Positions 16,986 to 26,856 of a stretch of 64,000 nt of DNA are shown piece after piece. The stretch is taken from positions 186,001 to 250,000 of the forward strand of contig NZ_JAGKSP010000005.1 in NCBI RefSeq assembly GCF_017942085.1, written 5' to 3'. How positions within the stretch are numbered: the first letter of the stretch is position 1; each line of letters opens with the position of its first letter. The translations under genes and the position numbers were made by a program. The DNA comes from Paenibacillus lignilyticus (lineage in GTDB: Bacteria; Bacillota; Bacilli; Paenibacillales; Paenibacillaceae). Under the pieces are notes generated by a model. That model was not told where the DNA came from, searched no databases, and saw only the letters and a program-made list of their open reading frames with translations.

Positions 16986-18977
16986 ATGCGTACATACTCA
17001 TTGCAGGAAGAACAGGCGAATCGCAGGCGAGAGCTGTCCTATATCGACGATTATCCGAATATCGAGCGGTTTCACGGCCATCCGTTCCGGCGATATCTGG
17101 ACCGATTAAACGCGGATTATTTGGTCAAACGAAAGAACGCGCTTAAACAAGTGAATGACAGAGAAGCGGCATCGACTTATCGGCATCAGGTCCGGGAAGC
17201 TATTCGCGCGTCCGTCGGTCCGCTGCCTCAAGCTGCCGCAAGCGCAACGGTAACGGGATCGCTGGATCAAGGCAGTTACAGCATTGACAAGGTCTGTTTT
17301 GAAACGGTTCCGGGGCTCTTCGCAACCGGAAGCTTCTATTATCCGAAGCAGAGAAGCGGTCCGCTGCCTGCGCTGCTGCTGTTTAACGGCCATGCCAACG
17401 AAGGGAAAGCGTACGGCTCTTATGTTTCGTTCTGCGTCGAAGCGGTCATGAACGGCTTCTGCGTATTGACGTTCGACCCGATCGGGCAGGGGGAGAGGCG
17501 CGTGCCGCAAGCGGAAGGGAGCGACGGCGGGAAGTGGATGGACGCGGTCGCCGCCCATTGCTTCCTGGATGAGAAGCTTAGCTTGCTCGGCGAGCATCTC
17601 GGAGCGCATATGATGCGCGACAATATCGCCGCGTTGACGTACTTGCTATCAAGGCCGGAAGTGGATGCGGAACGCATCGGCGTAACCGGCAATTCCGGCG
17701 GCGGCACGATGTCCGCATATATGGGCGCTTACGACGACCGAATCAAGGCGGTTGCGCCTTGCTGCTACATTACGGAGCTGCGCTCGCTGCTGTACCGGAT
17801 CATGGCGCAGGATGCGGAGCAATGCTTGCCCGGCTTTATGGCGCGCGGACTCGACCATAGCGATCTCGTGACGGCTGCGGCGCCGAAGCCGTACTTGATC
17901 GGCGCCGCCATGTTCGATTTCTTCCCGATCGACGGCGTGCGCGATGCGTTCATTGAATCGAAGAAGCTGTATCGGCTGCTCGAAGCGGAGGAGCAGTTGG
18001 AGCTGCACGTCACGATGAAGGGCCACGGATTCTGGCATGATATGCGGGAGCAGGTGCTCCGATTCTTCTGCCGCGTCTTTGAAGTCGACTTCGTGACCGA
18101 GAAAGGGATCGATTACGAGCGGCTCCCTGCGGAAGCGGATTTGTTGTGCTTGGCAGCCGGCGAAGCTTCAGGCGGAGCCTCATTCGGCGGAACAATGCTG
18201 AGCATTATCAAGGAGCGCCTGCATCAGCTTCCTATTGAGCGGCAGCTGCAGCTGCCGGAGGTTCGCGAGCAGCTGAGAGAGCTGCTGCAGCTGCCGGTTG
18301 ACAGCGCGGTGAAATGCGAGCCGTTAGTCATCGACGAGACTGGGGCGGTTGCATTCGAGTCCGAAGAAGGCATGCCGGTTACAGGAAGCGTGCATCTCTT
18401 CACGGATCGACTGAAGCCGGCTCGCGTTTGCCTCGCTGTAGGCGGCATCAGCGGGCAGGGACTCGAGCAAGCCCGCGAGGCCGGATACGATGCGGCGTTT
18501 GCGATCCATCCGCGGGGCACGGGACCTGCAGCGATGGAGCCCGCATGCACCTTCGGCATGTTCGAGCCGGAGAAAGCGAGCGGCTATAATGCCAGAATGC
18601 TGGGCCGATCGCTCCAAGGGATGAGGGTCGCGGATGTACTTGCCGCGATTAGCGGCCTGAAGCGAACGCCTGGCTATGAACGGGCGGAGATTACGCTGTA
18701 TGGGCAAGAAGAGCATGCGCTCACGGCCCTTTATGCTGCCGTGCTGAGCGGCGATTGCCATGGACTGCATGCGGCAGGCTTGCTGGAAAGCTTCCGGGCG
18801 TTTGCGGAAGCGGAGTCGCACCGGTACGAATCCGGCATCATCGTTCCGGGGCTGCTGCTCGCATTCGATATCCCCGATCTGCTGCAAGTGCTGGAGCAGG
18901 AGGAGGACTTCATAGTCGCCCGGAGCTGGCAGGACCCGATGAAAAATCCACTCCATGGAGGGATAACGAAGCAATGA
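16986..18977 (+). CDS. Alpha/beta hydrolase, probable carbohydrate esterase
   Basis: 663 residues. The N-terminal 420 residues form an alpha/beta hydrolase resembling acetyl xylan esterase-type proteins: nucleophile elbow GVTGNSGGG (Ser about 237), an Asp in the AMFDFFPIDGVRDAF segment and the His in MKGHGFWHDM. The C-terminal 240 residues are a second, weaker alpha/beta domain. No signal peptide, so it should act on imported oligosaccharides. ATG 16986 has AAAGGAG; the same frame is open upstream through the hairpin, which is not coding. Overlaps the next start by 4 bases. Confidence 0.78.
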   Translation: MRTYSLQEEQANRRRELSYIDDYPNIERFHGHPFRRYLDRLNADYLVKRKNALKQVNDREAASTYRHQVREAIRASVGPLPQAAASATVTGSLDQGSYSIDKVCFETVPGLFATGSFYYPKQRSGPLPALLLFNGHANEGKAYGSYVSFCVEAVMNGFCVLTFDPIGQGERRVPQAEGSDGGKWMDAVAAHCFLDEKLSLLGEHLGAHMMRDNIAALTYLLSRPEVDAERIGVTGNSGGGTMSAYMGAYDDRIKAVAPCCYITELRSLLYRIMAQDAEQCLPGFMARGLDHSDLVTAAAPKPYLIGAAMFDFFPIDGVRDAFIESKKLYRLLEAEEQLELHVTMKGHGFWHDMREQVLRFFCRVFEVDFVTEKGIDYERLPAEADLLCLAAGEASGGASFGGTMLSIIKERLHQLPIERQLQLPEVREQLRELLQLPVDSAVKCEPLVIDETGAVAFESEEGMPVTGSVHLFTDRLKPARVCLAVGGISGQGLEQAREAGYDAAFAIHPRGTGPAAMEPACTFGMFEPEKASGYNARMLGRSLQGMRVADVLAAISGLKRTPGYERAEITLYGQEEHALTALYAAVLSGDCHGLHAAGLLESFRAFAEAESHRYESGIIVPGLLLAFDIPDLLQVLEQEEDFIVARSWQDPMKNPLHGGITKQ

Positions 18978-19930
18978 GAGGTCAACTGTTGAGCGGCGTT
19001 CATCAAGCGATCGGCAATACGCCGATGGTTCATCTATCGCGGCTGACGGCCGGCTTCGAAGGGACGATCTATGCGAAGCTGGAGTATTTGAACCCCGGCT
19101 TCAGCAAGAAGGACCGGATCGCGCTGCAAATCATCGAGGAAGCCGAGCGGGACGGCAGCCTGCAGCCTGGGCAGACCGTCGTCGAGCTGACGAGCGGCAA
19201 CACCGGCACCGGGCTTGCGATCGTCTGCGCGGTGAAGGGGTATCCGTTTATCGCGGTCATGTCACGAGGGAATTCCTACGAACGTGCCCGCATGATGATG
19301 GCGCTCGGCGCGGAGGTTGTATTAGTGGATCAGGCTCCGGGCTCTGCCCCGGGGCAAGTGTCGGGAGAAAGCTTAGCTCTCGTAGAGGCGGAAGCGCGAA
19401 GAATCGTGCTCGAGAGAGATGCTTTTCGAGCCGATCAATTTGAACGGCTGGGAAATACGCATGCCCACGAATTCCATACCGCTGTTGAAATGTGGGAACA
19501 AACAAACGGCGAAATCGATGTGTTCGTCGATTTCGCCGGGAGCGGCGGTACATTCGCGGGCTGTGCGAAAGCACTCAAGCAATATAAGCCTTCGATCCGA
19601 TGTTATCTTGTTGAACCCGATCAAGCACCGTACCTAGCAGGAGGAGCGATGATGAACTCTAATCACCGCATCCAAGGCGGCGGATATAGCATGCACCTGC
19701 CTTTGCTGGATCGCGAACGAATAACCGATTACTTGACCGTTACAGACGCCGATGCGATTGCCGCTGCCAGAGAACTGGCCAAGAAGGAAGGGATCTTCGC
19801 CGGTTTCTCCTCCGGCGCGAACATCGCCGCAGCCTTGCAGCTATTGCAAGAGAGAGAACGCGGAGCTCGCATCGTACTTACAATTAACGATTCCGGCCTT
19901 AAATACTTGAGCACGGATTTGTTTGCATGA
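18974..19930 (+). CDS. Cysteine synthase family PLP-dependent enzyme
   Basis: 318 residues, fold-type II. The PLP lysine lies in NPGFSKKDRIA (canonical NPGGSVKDR), with the substrate-amide loop LTSGNTGTGLA, the phosphate-binding GSGGTFAG, and GFSSGAN near the end. Members make cysteine or other beta-substituted alanines from O-activated serine. It is translationally coupled (ATGA) to the esterase in a sugar operon and has no sulfur genes around it, so a role in cysteine synthesis is doubtful. Confidence 0.83.
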   Translation: MRGQLLSGVHQAIGNTPMVHLSRLTAGFEGTIYAKLEYLNPGFSKKDRIALQIIEEAERDGSLQPGQTVVELTSGNTGTGLAIVCAVKGYPFIAVMSRGNSYERARMMMALGAEVVLVDQAPGSAPGQVSGESLALVEAEARRIVLERDAFRADQFERLGNTHAHEFHTAVEMWEQTNGEIDVFVDFAGSGGTFAGCAKALKQYKPSIRCYLVEPDQAPYLAGGAMMNSNHRIQGGGYSMHLPLLDRERITDYLTVTDADAIAAARELAKKEGIFAGFSSGANIAAALQLLQERERGARIVLTINDSGLKYLSTDLFA

Positions 19931-19948
19931 GGCGCTGTCACGGCCCAA

Positions 19949-22210
19949 TCAAACACGTTCCACTTTACGAAACTCGCTTGGCGTGACGCCGGTAAACTTC
20001 TTGAACATCCGGTTAAACGAATTTATATTCTGATAGCCGACCCGGGCGGCGGCGTCCTGGATCTTGACATCCGAACGGGACAACAGCTCTTTCGCCCGGC
20101 TCACCCGAATCAAATTGACGTAATCCACGAAATAAGTGCCTGTTTTCTCCTTGAAATAGGTGGAGAGGTAGCTTCTCGTGATATTGAGTTTATCCGCCAT
20201 CATATCCAGTGTTATATCATGCGCATAATGATTCTCCAAATAGTCGAATACAAAACTGGTAATATGGTCTTTCTTCTCCTTCTTGCTTTTGATCAGATTG
20301 GTGATTGACGGCAGCCACTCCTCAAACAAGTGCTCCAATTCTTCGAATGTATGGCTGTGCTGCAAACGCGATTGCAGGGTTTGGAGCAGCTCCGCATCCA
20401 GATGATTGACGATGTAAGCCCGTTTCGTTCTGTCCACCACTATGTTTATGAATGCTTTCACTTCATGCTCCGTCGCTTCTTTCTTCCGCAGACCGGCAAT
20501 TTCGCGTTTCATAAATTGAACAAGCTGAGATTCGTTGCCATTGTTCAAGCTTGCATTGATCTCTTCCTCTTGAGCGGGCATTAGAAAATAGTTCACCAGC
20601 TTTGACTCCGTCTCCGCCCACAGCACTTGGTTATAATCATTGAATTTACGATGCTGGATCAAGGATTTGGTCTGTTCAAAAGAGAGATTAAACTCGTCAG
20701 GGTGCTCATACCGTTTACTTACGGCCATCGTGGAGAAGCAGTAAGCGCGGTCCAGATCGAGCACGATCCGAAATCCATCGAGCGTTTCGGCGAGTTTATG
20801 CTCGGCATGGTCGGAGTAGATGACCGCTAGCAGCTGATCGCTTTCCAGTTGGAGCGTGAGGGAATCGGGGTAACGTTCCGTTAAGATCTTATCGATATAG
20901 GCACGGATAAATAAGGTTGCTCGTTCCTCGTCATCATCAATTTCCTCCAGCAGCTGCGGACGGAAAGTCAGCTTAAACAGCACGACGCGGTAAGGATGAT
21001 TGCTCTTGATGAGATCTTTCAGAAAGCCGGCGTTGTTCCGGATATTCTTCAGTTGATTGATGTACGCATAGTGGCGCAGCAGGGAGTTCTTCTCCTCCAA
21101 GTTTTGGCTGATGTCAAAGTTCGAATCGAGCAGATGTCGGACTCGCTCCTGAATAAAGGCGAATTCCTTGATCCCGCTGTGCTTCTGCCAAGGGAATCCG
21201 GTCGTTAGCTGCTGTATGGATTGCACAAGCTGCTTGACCGGACGGTTAAATCGCACGCTGAACAGGAACGAAACCAGCATGCTGAATAAGACGGAGAGCA
21301 CGAGCAGAATAACGAACGTAATATTCCATTTCATTTGCGATACGATGCTGTCATCCGGAATAACGTTGACGTAGGTGAGTCCGGTTAGCTCGCCTTTTTT
21401 GTAAAAGTAATAATTCGTGTCCAGCTTGACATAGCCGTGGCTGCCTTCCAATACGGGAAAATGGCTTTGTTGACTATTGACGGTAGCGAAGAAGGAGCGC
21501 TGTTCGTCATCCAAGATGTAGAAATCGTCTGTAATGGATTGATGAAATGCTTTGTACATTTTCTGTGCGTCGATTAAAGCGATGATATAAACCGAGGGGG
21601 TGGTCTGGTTCTTCATGATGATCGGAATGAGCTTGCGTTCACTGACTCGTTTGGAAGTGAACGCAAGCTCCGAGAAGACGGCGTTTGGCAATATACGTTT
21701 CACGTAGAGGTTATCAAATTGCTGCTGCCAGAATTCGTAGCCGTAGGTCTTGCTCACATAATAGCGTTTGAACATGACATCCGCATCTGCGCCGCGCGTT
21801 TTCTCAATGGCTACATTGCTTTTCTTGAAATAGACAATCATGTTTTCCAGGAAAAGCGATTGGTTTGTTGCGAGGTATTTTTGGATCTCGTCGATCAGCT
21901 TGCTGCCTGCCGCATAATCGAAGTTTGGCTTGTCGAGCGCAGCGATATGTTCATTGAGTGAGAAGGAGAGCACGGCGTTCTCGATCAGTTGGATTTTCGC
22001 CTCGTAGTTCTCCATGGTGTTATTCAGGTTCACATTATTGTAGGCGATGACTTCTTCCTTAATCGTACCTCTGTAGAACACGACGGAGTATAAGATGAAC
22101 GATACGAGCAGGACGACAATCGTCATATAGCTGACTAGCAGCCAGAAGAACAGAGATGGGGACTTTATGCGTGTGTAGGGGAACCTCAGCAGACTGGCAA
22201 TCATTTTCAT
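19949..22210 (-). CDS. Membrane-anchored AraC family regulator, YesS type
   Basis: 753 residues. A membrane segment near residues 20-45, an extracellular sensing domain of about 250 residues, a second membrane segment (ITFVILLVLSVLFSMLVSFLF, near 295-315) and a C-terminal AraC double helix-turn-helix (DMMADKLNITRSYLSTYFKEKTG, then VKIQDAAARVGYQNINSFNRMFKKFTG). Regulators of this kind sense an extracellular sugar and switch on the adjacent Lpl-type transporter. Convergent with that operon; ATG behind GAGAGGGG. Confidence 0.88.
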   Translation of the reverse strand: MKMIASLLRFPYTRIKSPSLFFWLLVSYMTIVVLLVSFILYSVVFYRGTIKEEVIAYNNVNLNNTMENYEAKIQLIENAVLSFSLNEHIAALDKPNFDYAAGSKLIDEIQKYLATNQSLFLENMIVYFKKSNVAIEKTRGADADVMFKRYYVSKTYGYEFWQQQFDNLYVKRILPNAVFSELAFTSKRVSERKLIPIIMKNQTTPSVYIIALIDAQKMYKAFHQSITDDFYILDDEQRSFFATVNSQQSHFPVLEGSHGYVKLDTNYYFYKKGELTGLTYVNVIPDDSIVSQMKWNITFVILLVLSVLFSMLVSFLFSVRFNRPVKQLVQSIQQLTTGFPWQKHSGIKEFAFIQERVRHLLDSNFDISQNLEEKNSLLRHYAYINQLKNIRNNAGFLKDLIKSNHPYRVVLFKLTFRPQLLEEIDDDEERATLFIRAYIDKILTERYPDSLTLQLESDQLLAVIYSDHAEHKLAETLDGFRIVLDLDRAYCFSTMAVSKRYEHPDEFNLSFEQTKSLIQHRKFNDYNQVLWAETESKLVNYFLMPAQEEEINASLNNGNESQLVQFMKREIAGLRKKEATEHEVKAFINIVVDRTKRAYIVNHLDAELLQTLQSRLQHSHTFEELEHLFEEWLPSITNLIKSKKEKKDHITSFVFDYLENHYAHDITLDMMADKLNITRSYLSTYFKEKTGTYFVDYVNLIRVSRAKELLSRSDVKIQDAAARVGYQNINSFNRMFKKFTGVTPSEFRKVERV

Positions 22211-22305
22211 GAAAACACCCCTCTCCCGTCATGGTCTGTTTTCAAGCTTGTTTACTTAATACTAAAGAAAGAAAGCGTTTTGAACAATGGTCTTATTTTC
22301 ATAAC

Positions 22306-22334
22306 TTCACTGAATTTTTAGGTATTGGTAATAA
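22306..22334 (+). promoter_or_regulatory. Possible sigma-A promoter of the 22-31 kb operon
   Basis: TTCACT, 17 bases, TAATAA; each box matches consensus at four of six positions. About 85 bases ahead of the acetyltransferase start. Confidence 0.35.
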
Positions 22335-22367
22335 AATGAATGATAACAAATACTGCTCGTTTCGATC

Positions 22368-22383
22368 AGCGAATCGTTTCGCT
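22368..22383. promoter_or_regulatory. Inverted repeat upstream of the acetyltransferase gene
   Basis: AGCGAA-TCGT-TTCGCT, perfect 6-bp arms, roughly 30-45 bases downstream of the possible promoter and 36 bases ahead of the ATG. Possible operator; no regulator identified. Confidence 0.35.
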
Positions 22384-22418
22384 ATAGTTTGGTCAGGAGA
22401 GGGCAAAGGGGGAGCAGC

Positions 22419-23585
22419 ATGATTAGGACCATCAGGCAAGATGAAGCAGGCCAGTCACTTTCGCTTACGCAGGCAGCTTTTGCCGTCCGATTCTCGGAAT
22501 CCGATGTACAAGTGCGACTGGCTAAATTGAACATGGAGCACTTTCTCGGATATTTTGCAGAGGAGCAATTAGCTGCGCAGCTTGCGGTGCTTCCGCTCAC
22601 GATTTACGTGCAGGGAGAAGCGCTGGCGATGGGCGGAATTGCCCATGTTGCCTCTTATCCGGAAATGCGCAGGCAGGGGATGGTCAGCAAATTGCTCGTC
22701 CGCAGTTTAGAGATGATGCGGGCTAACGGACAGACGGTTTCGATGCTGAATCCATTCTCCTATTCGTTCTATCGGAAATACGGCTGGGAATACTTCTCCA
22801 CTCAGATCGTGAACACGCTCGATATGGCAGTCGTTCCTAAGTTTGCTTCCTCAGCCGGCGTGGTTAAACGATTGACAGCGGAAGACTGGAACACCGCCGA
22901 TCAAGTCTACGATCAATATGCCCGCTCAGCCTATAACGGCATGCTGCGCCGTGATGAGAATTGGTGGCGGCAGCATGTGTTCAATCGTAAGCTGGGTAGT
23001 TTGGCCGTCTATTACGATACCGGCGGCGTACCGGCCGGTTATATGCTTTATGACATTAAAGATCGTTTCATGAACATCCATGAACTCGTGCATCTTGATC
23101 ATTCCGCTAGGAACGGACTATGGCAGTTTATTGGCAATCATGATTCGATCGTAACCCGGCTCAAGTTCACCGCGCCTAAAGATGATCCTTTCCTGTTCGC
23201 AATGGCAGAACCCAAGCTCCAGCAGGAGACGGTCGCTAACTTTATGATTCGCATCGTCGACGTTGAAGCGTTCGTCAGGCAATATCGTTTCGCTGGCGAG
23301 TCCGAAAAGTTAATCGTGCGCATCACAGACGAACACGCCGAGTGGAATCGCGGCGTGTGGGAGCTAACGGTGAGCGACAGCGGCCGCGCAGAGGCTGTTC
23401 ATCTTGAATATAGCAGCTCGGATGGCGTCACCTGCGACATCCAAACGCTCTCAACCATGCTGATCGGCTGCCAGAGACCGGCCCAGCTAAGCATGAACGG
23501 TCGCCTAAGCGGCAGTCCATCCGACATTGCAAAATGGGAGCGTGTCATTCCCGGCCGAGTCGCGTATATGACGGACTTTTTCTAG
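22419..23585 (+). CDS. Eis-like GNAT N-acetyltransferase with SCP2-type C-terminal domain
   Basis: 388 residues, the length of Eis-family acetyltransferases (two GNAT-related domains plus a sterol-carrier-like domain). The acetyl-CoA loop reads MRRQGMVSKLLVRSLEMM, followed by MLNPFSYSFYRKYGWEYF, typical of the family. It ends in Phe-Phe, matching the C-terminal carboxylate used as base in Eis enzymes. ATG 22419 has AAAGGGGGAG. Family members acetylate amines such as aminoglycosides. Leading an operon of amino-sugar genes, it might act on a sugar amine; this is inference. Confidence 0.82.
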   Translation: MIRTIRQDEAGQSLSLTQAAFAVRFSESDVQVRLAKLNMEHFLGYFAEEQLAAQLAVLPLTIYVQGEALAMGGIAHVASYPEMRRQGMVSKLLVRSLEMMRANGQTVSMLNPFSYSFYRKYGWEYFSTQIVNTLDMAVVPKFASSAGVVKRLTAEDWNTADQVYDQYARSAYNGMLRRDENWWRQHVFNRKLGSLAVYYDTGGVPAGYMLYDIKDRFMNIHELVHLDHSARNGLWQFIGNHDSIVTRLKFTAPKDDPFLFAMAEPKLQQETVANFMIRIVDVEAFVRQYRFAGESEKLIVRITDEHAEWNRGVWELTVSDSGRAEAVHLEYSSSDGVTCDIQTLSTMLIGCQRPAQLSMNGRLSGSPSDIAKWERVIPGRVAYMTDFF

Positions 23586-23630
23586 TTGCGCAGCAGCACT
23601 AATAGCCAAGCAAAGGAGGCGCATCATCTC

Positions 23631-24875
23631 GTGAGAAGCTATGCTCTCGTAGGGGCAGGCAACAGAGGCACCTATATGTTCGCGGTTCCGATTGCGCGGG
23701 ATTATGGCGATGTGGCGACAATCGTCGGCGTATATGACGCGAACGTGAAACGATCCGAGCTGCTGCGAACGCGGACCGGAGGACAGTTTCCCGTGTACAC
23801 GAGCTTCGACGCCCTATTGGCCGAAGCCAAGCCGGATGTGGTCATCGTCACTTCCATCGACAGCACGCATCACGTCTATATCCTGCAGGCACTACGCGCC
23901 GGCTGCGACGTCATCACAGAGAAGCCGCTCACCATTGATGAAGACAAATGCAATCAAATCCTCCATACCGAGCGGCAAACGGGCAAGAAAGTCACGGTTA
24001 CCTTCAACTTGCGTTACATGCCGTTCATGAATCGGCTCAAAGACATTTCCCGGGAAAATTCGCTTGGCACAGTGACGCAGGTGCATTTCGAATGGTTTCT
24101 GGATACGAAACACGGCGCTGATTATTTTCGCAGATGGCATAGGAAGAAAGCGAATTCCGGCGGGCTGCTCGTCCATAAATCGACGCATCACTTCGATATC
24201 GCGAACTGGCTGCTCGAGGATGAACCTGCATCCGTTCATGCGTTCGGCGCTACCCGATTCTACGGTCCAACGCGCGAAGAACGGGGCACCAGATGCTCGG
24301 ACTGTTCGTTTGCCGGCACCTGTGAATTTTACATCGATTTGAATCAAGGCAACTATAGAGCGCTTTACTTGGCATGCGAACAAGAAGACCGCTATTACCG
24401 TGATCAATGTGTTTTCGCGGATGAGATCGACATCGAGGATACGCTCAGTGTCAATGTCGGGTATGCCGGAGGAGCGATGATGAGTTACTCCCTCACGGCA
24501 TATGCGCCTTATGAAGGTTTCCGGATGGTGTTGACGGGGACGAATGGGCGGCTGGAAGCGGAATATTACGACGGAGCGATTGGTCCTTATGCCGGTACAC
24601 CCGTTCAGCGCATCCGGTTGTTCAACCGTGAACAGAAGATCATCGACATGCCGCTTCAAGTGGAATCCGGTGATCATGGCGGTGGAGATGGGCGCTTGTT
24701 GCGAGCGCTTATGAGAGGCTCAGATCCAAATGATCCCAGACAGGCGAATAGCTGGGACGGCGCAATGTCTTGCGCGATCGGATTCGCCGCCAATCGCTCA
24801 ATCAGAGAAGGCAAGGCGGTACGAATCGCGGAATTATTCGAAGAAATGCCAGAGGAGGAGCAGCATGAACATTAA
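23631..24875 (+). CDS. Gfo/Idh/MocA family oxidoreductase
   Basis: 414 residues. Rossmann motif YALVGAGNRGTYM, EKP motif DVITEKPLT near residue 98, and the family pattern GGLLVHKSTHHFDIANWLL. The central region has a cysteine cluster (CSDCSFAGTC), also seen in close relatives and possibly metal-binding. The true start is probably GTG 23631 (AAAGGAGG ten bases upstream). Overlaps the NagB-like gene by 11 bases. Confidence 0.85.
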   Translation: MRSYALVGAGNRGTYMFAVPIARDYGDVATIVGVYDANVKRSELLRTRTGGQFPVYTSFDALLAEAKPDVVIVTSIDSTHHVYILQALRAGCDVITEKPLTIDEDKCNQILHTERQTGKKVTVTFNLRYMPFMNRLKDISRENSLGTVTQVHFEWFLDTKHGADYFRRWHRKKANSGGLLVHKSTHHFDIANWLLEDEPASVHAFGATRFYGPTREERGTRCSDCSFAGTCEFYIDLNQGNYRALYLACEQEDRYYRDQCVFADEIDIEDTLSVNVGYAGGAMMSYSLTAYAPYEGFRMVLTGTNGRLEAEYYDGAIGPYAGTPVQRIRLFNREQKIIDMPLQVESGDHGGGDGRLLRALMRGSDPNDPRQANSWDGAMSCAIGFAANRSIREGKAVRIAELFEEMPEEEQHEH

Positions 24876-25617
24876 AGTAATGGAGCATGCACAGCAACTG
24901 GGAGAGGAAGCAGCCGAACATGCCGCACGGATTTTGCAAGAAGTGATCGAACGCCAGGGCAGAGCGAGACTGCTGCTTTCTACGGGCTCGTCGCAATTCG
25001 AGTTTCTCCAAGCATTCGTCAAGCAACCGGTAGAATGGAGCAAGGTTGAAATGTTCCATCTGGACGAATATGCAGGTATCGATGCGGCGCATGCCGCCAG
25101 TTTTCAAGCGTACCTGAAGGAACGGTTCATCAGTCACGTGAATTTAGCCGCCTATCATCTCGTTGACGGCAGAGGTGACGTCCATCAGACCATTGCGCGG
25201 TTGAACGAAGCCATCCTGAGAGCTCCGATCGACCTTGCCATGATTGGAATCGGCGAAAATGCGCATATCGCGTTCAATGATCCACCGGCTGATTTTGAGA
25301 CGGAAGAGCCTTACCTAGTGGTCGAACTGGATGATGCCTGTAAACGCCAGCAAGTCGGGGAAGGCTGGTTCGCCAGCTTAGCGGACGTGCCGGCGCAAGC
25401 AATCACAATGAGCGTTCGCCAAATTATGAAGAGCAAAGTCATTCTCTCCTGCGTTCCGCATGCGGTTAAGGCGGATGCCATCAAACGAACGCTCGAGTCC
25501 GATATTACACCGCTCGTCCCGGCAACGATGCTGCGTTCGCATCCGAATTGGACGCTTTACTTGGATCAGCAATCGGCCGCACAAGCTGTTCGGTCCGACT
25601 CGGCCGTAAACGAGTGA
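24865..25617 (+). CDS. Glucosamine-6-phosphate deaminase-like protein (NagB/SugI family)
   Basis: 250 residues. The NagB signature is present: STGSSQFEFL, MFHLDEYAG (general-base Asp) and GIGENAHIAFNDPP. Relative to E. coli NagB the active-site NDGH reads ENAH, and the glutamate before Pro is Asp, which places it in the broader NagB-like family rather than with certified deaminases. ATG behind AGAGGAGGAG. With the NagA-like gene 37 bases downstream it should deaminate and isomerise a hexosamine phosphate or analogue. Confidence 0.82.
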   Translation: MNIKVMEHAQQLGEEAAEHAARILQEVIERQGRARLLLSTGSSQFEFLQAFVKQPVEWSKVEMFHLDEYAGIDAAHAASFQAYLKERFISHVNLAAYHLVDGRGDVHQTIARLNEAILRAPIDLAMIGIGENAHIAFNDPPADFETEEPYLVVELDDACKRQQVGEGWFASLADVPAQAITMSVRQIMKSKVILSCVPHAVKADAIKRTLESDITPLVPATMLRSHPNWTLYLDQQSAAQAVRSDSAVNE

Positions 25618-25654
25618 TCCGATACGACTCGGATCAGCGAGGAGGTGTTGCGTC

Positions 25655-26854
25655 ATGTCATGGATAGGAAGACGTTATGATACGGGAGAATGGGTACGGG
25701 TCACGGCGGAAGATGGCTTCATCCAAGCCATTTCACCTGCACAGCCTGCCGACGAAGCCCGAGCCGGCGAAACTTGGTTATCACCCGGTTGGATCGACCT
25801 GCAGGTGAATGGTTTCGCCGGTTTCGATCTTAATGGCGACGTTACCTCGGAGCATGATGTCGCCGAAGTGACGCTTGCCTTATTCCGGCATGGCGTCACC
25901 ACCTATTGCCCAACGGTCATAACCGGCAGCTTCGCCAGAATGGATCAAGCCTTTCGTGCCATTCATAAGGCTTGCGAGAATAATAAGCTGATCGCTGACG
26001 CGATTGCCGGCATTCATATCGAAGGTCCTTATTTATCCGCTGAAGACGGACCGCGCGGTGCCCATGACAAGGTCTATATTCGGGATCCCGATACGGCTGA
26101 ATTCGCGGCTTGGCAGCGTTCGGCCGGAGGGCGAATTGTCCTGTGCACCGTTGCTCCCGAGCGAGAAGGCAGCGAGTTATTCATCAAACAGATAAGCGCA
26201 AGCGGAGACGTAAAAGTTAGCATTGGACACACGATGGCGAATACGGAGCAGCTGCGTACGGCTGTTGAAGCAGGTGCCACGCTGTCCACGCATCTTGGGA
26301 ACGGCGCGCATCCGGTCATGGCCAGGCACCCGAATTACATTTGGGATCAATTGGCCGAAGACGGCTTGTATGCGATGTTTATTGCGGACGGCCATCATTT
26401 GTCCGCTTCTGTGTTGAAATCCATGATCCGCGCCAAATGCGATCGCTTCATCCTCGTCAGCGACAGCGTCCGGTTTGGCGGCATGCCGCCGGGACGTTAC
26501 CGGAGCATGATCGGGCAAGAGGTAGAGCTGCTAAGCAACGGCCGGCTCCAGACGGCAGCCGATCCGCGGATATTGGCAGGCTCCGCCCAAGCGCTCGATC
26601 ACGGTGTTGAAACAGCTATCCGACTAGCCGGAATAAGCTTGCGGGAAGCGATCGATGCCGTAACGCGCCGACCTGCAGAAGCCATGGGCTGGCCGTCATT
26701 AGGGAAGCTGGCGGTTGGCGCAAGAGCGAATTTGACGCTGTTCGCAATGGATAGCAGCGGCAGCATTCAAGTGCAGCAAACCGTTGTAGGCGGGGAACCC
26801 GTTTGGAGTAAAGGGGATCACCGGCTGCAAGCAGAGAATGGGAGGCAGCCATAG
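25655..26854 (+). CDS. N-acetylglucosamine-6-phosphate deacetylase-like amidohydrolase
   Basis: 399 residues. NagA-type metal motifs: LSPGWIDLQVNGFAG, GIHIEGPYLS (metal Glu), VSIGHTMAN (His), STHLGNGAHP (His), ADGHHLS and ILVSDSVRFGG (Asp). The first HIHG motif of classical NagA is replaced by LQVNG, as in many NagA proteins. More divergent than the copy at 4413. The NagB-like gene is immediately upstream, so the pair is a functional unit. Confidence 0.85.
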   Translation: MSWIGRRYDTGEWVRVTAEDGFIQAISPAQPADEARAGETWLSPGWIDLQVNGFAGFDLNGDVTSEHDVAEVTLALFRHGVTTYCPTVITGSFARMDQAFRAIHKACENNKLIADAIAGIHIEGPYLSAEDGPRGAHDKVYIRDPDTAEFAAWQRSAGGRIVLCTVAPEREGSELFIKQISASGDVKVSIGHTMANTEQLRTAVEAGATLSTHLGNGAHPVMARHPNYIWDQLAEDGLYAMFIADGHHLSASVLKSMIRAKCDRFILVSDSVRFGGMPPGRYRSMIGQEVELLSNGRLQTAADPRILAGSAQALDHGVETAIRLAGISLREAIDAVTRRPAEAMGWPSLGKLAVGARANLTLFAMDSSGSIQVQQTVVGGEPVWSKGDHRLQAENGRQP

Positions 26855-26856
26855 CC

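Noticed and set aside
22269..22284. Possible CcpA site (GAAAGCGTTTTG) between the AraC regulator and the acetyltransferase
   Set aside because: At least two mismatches at key positions of the consensus; not strong enough to list.
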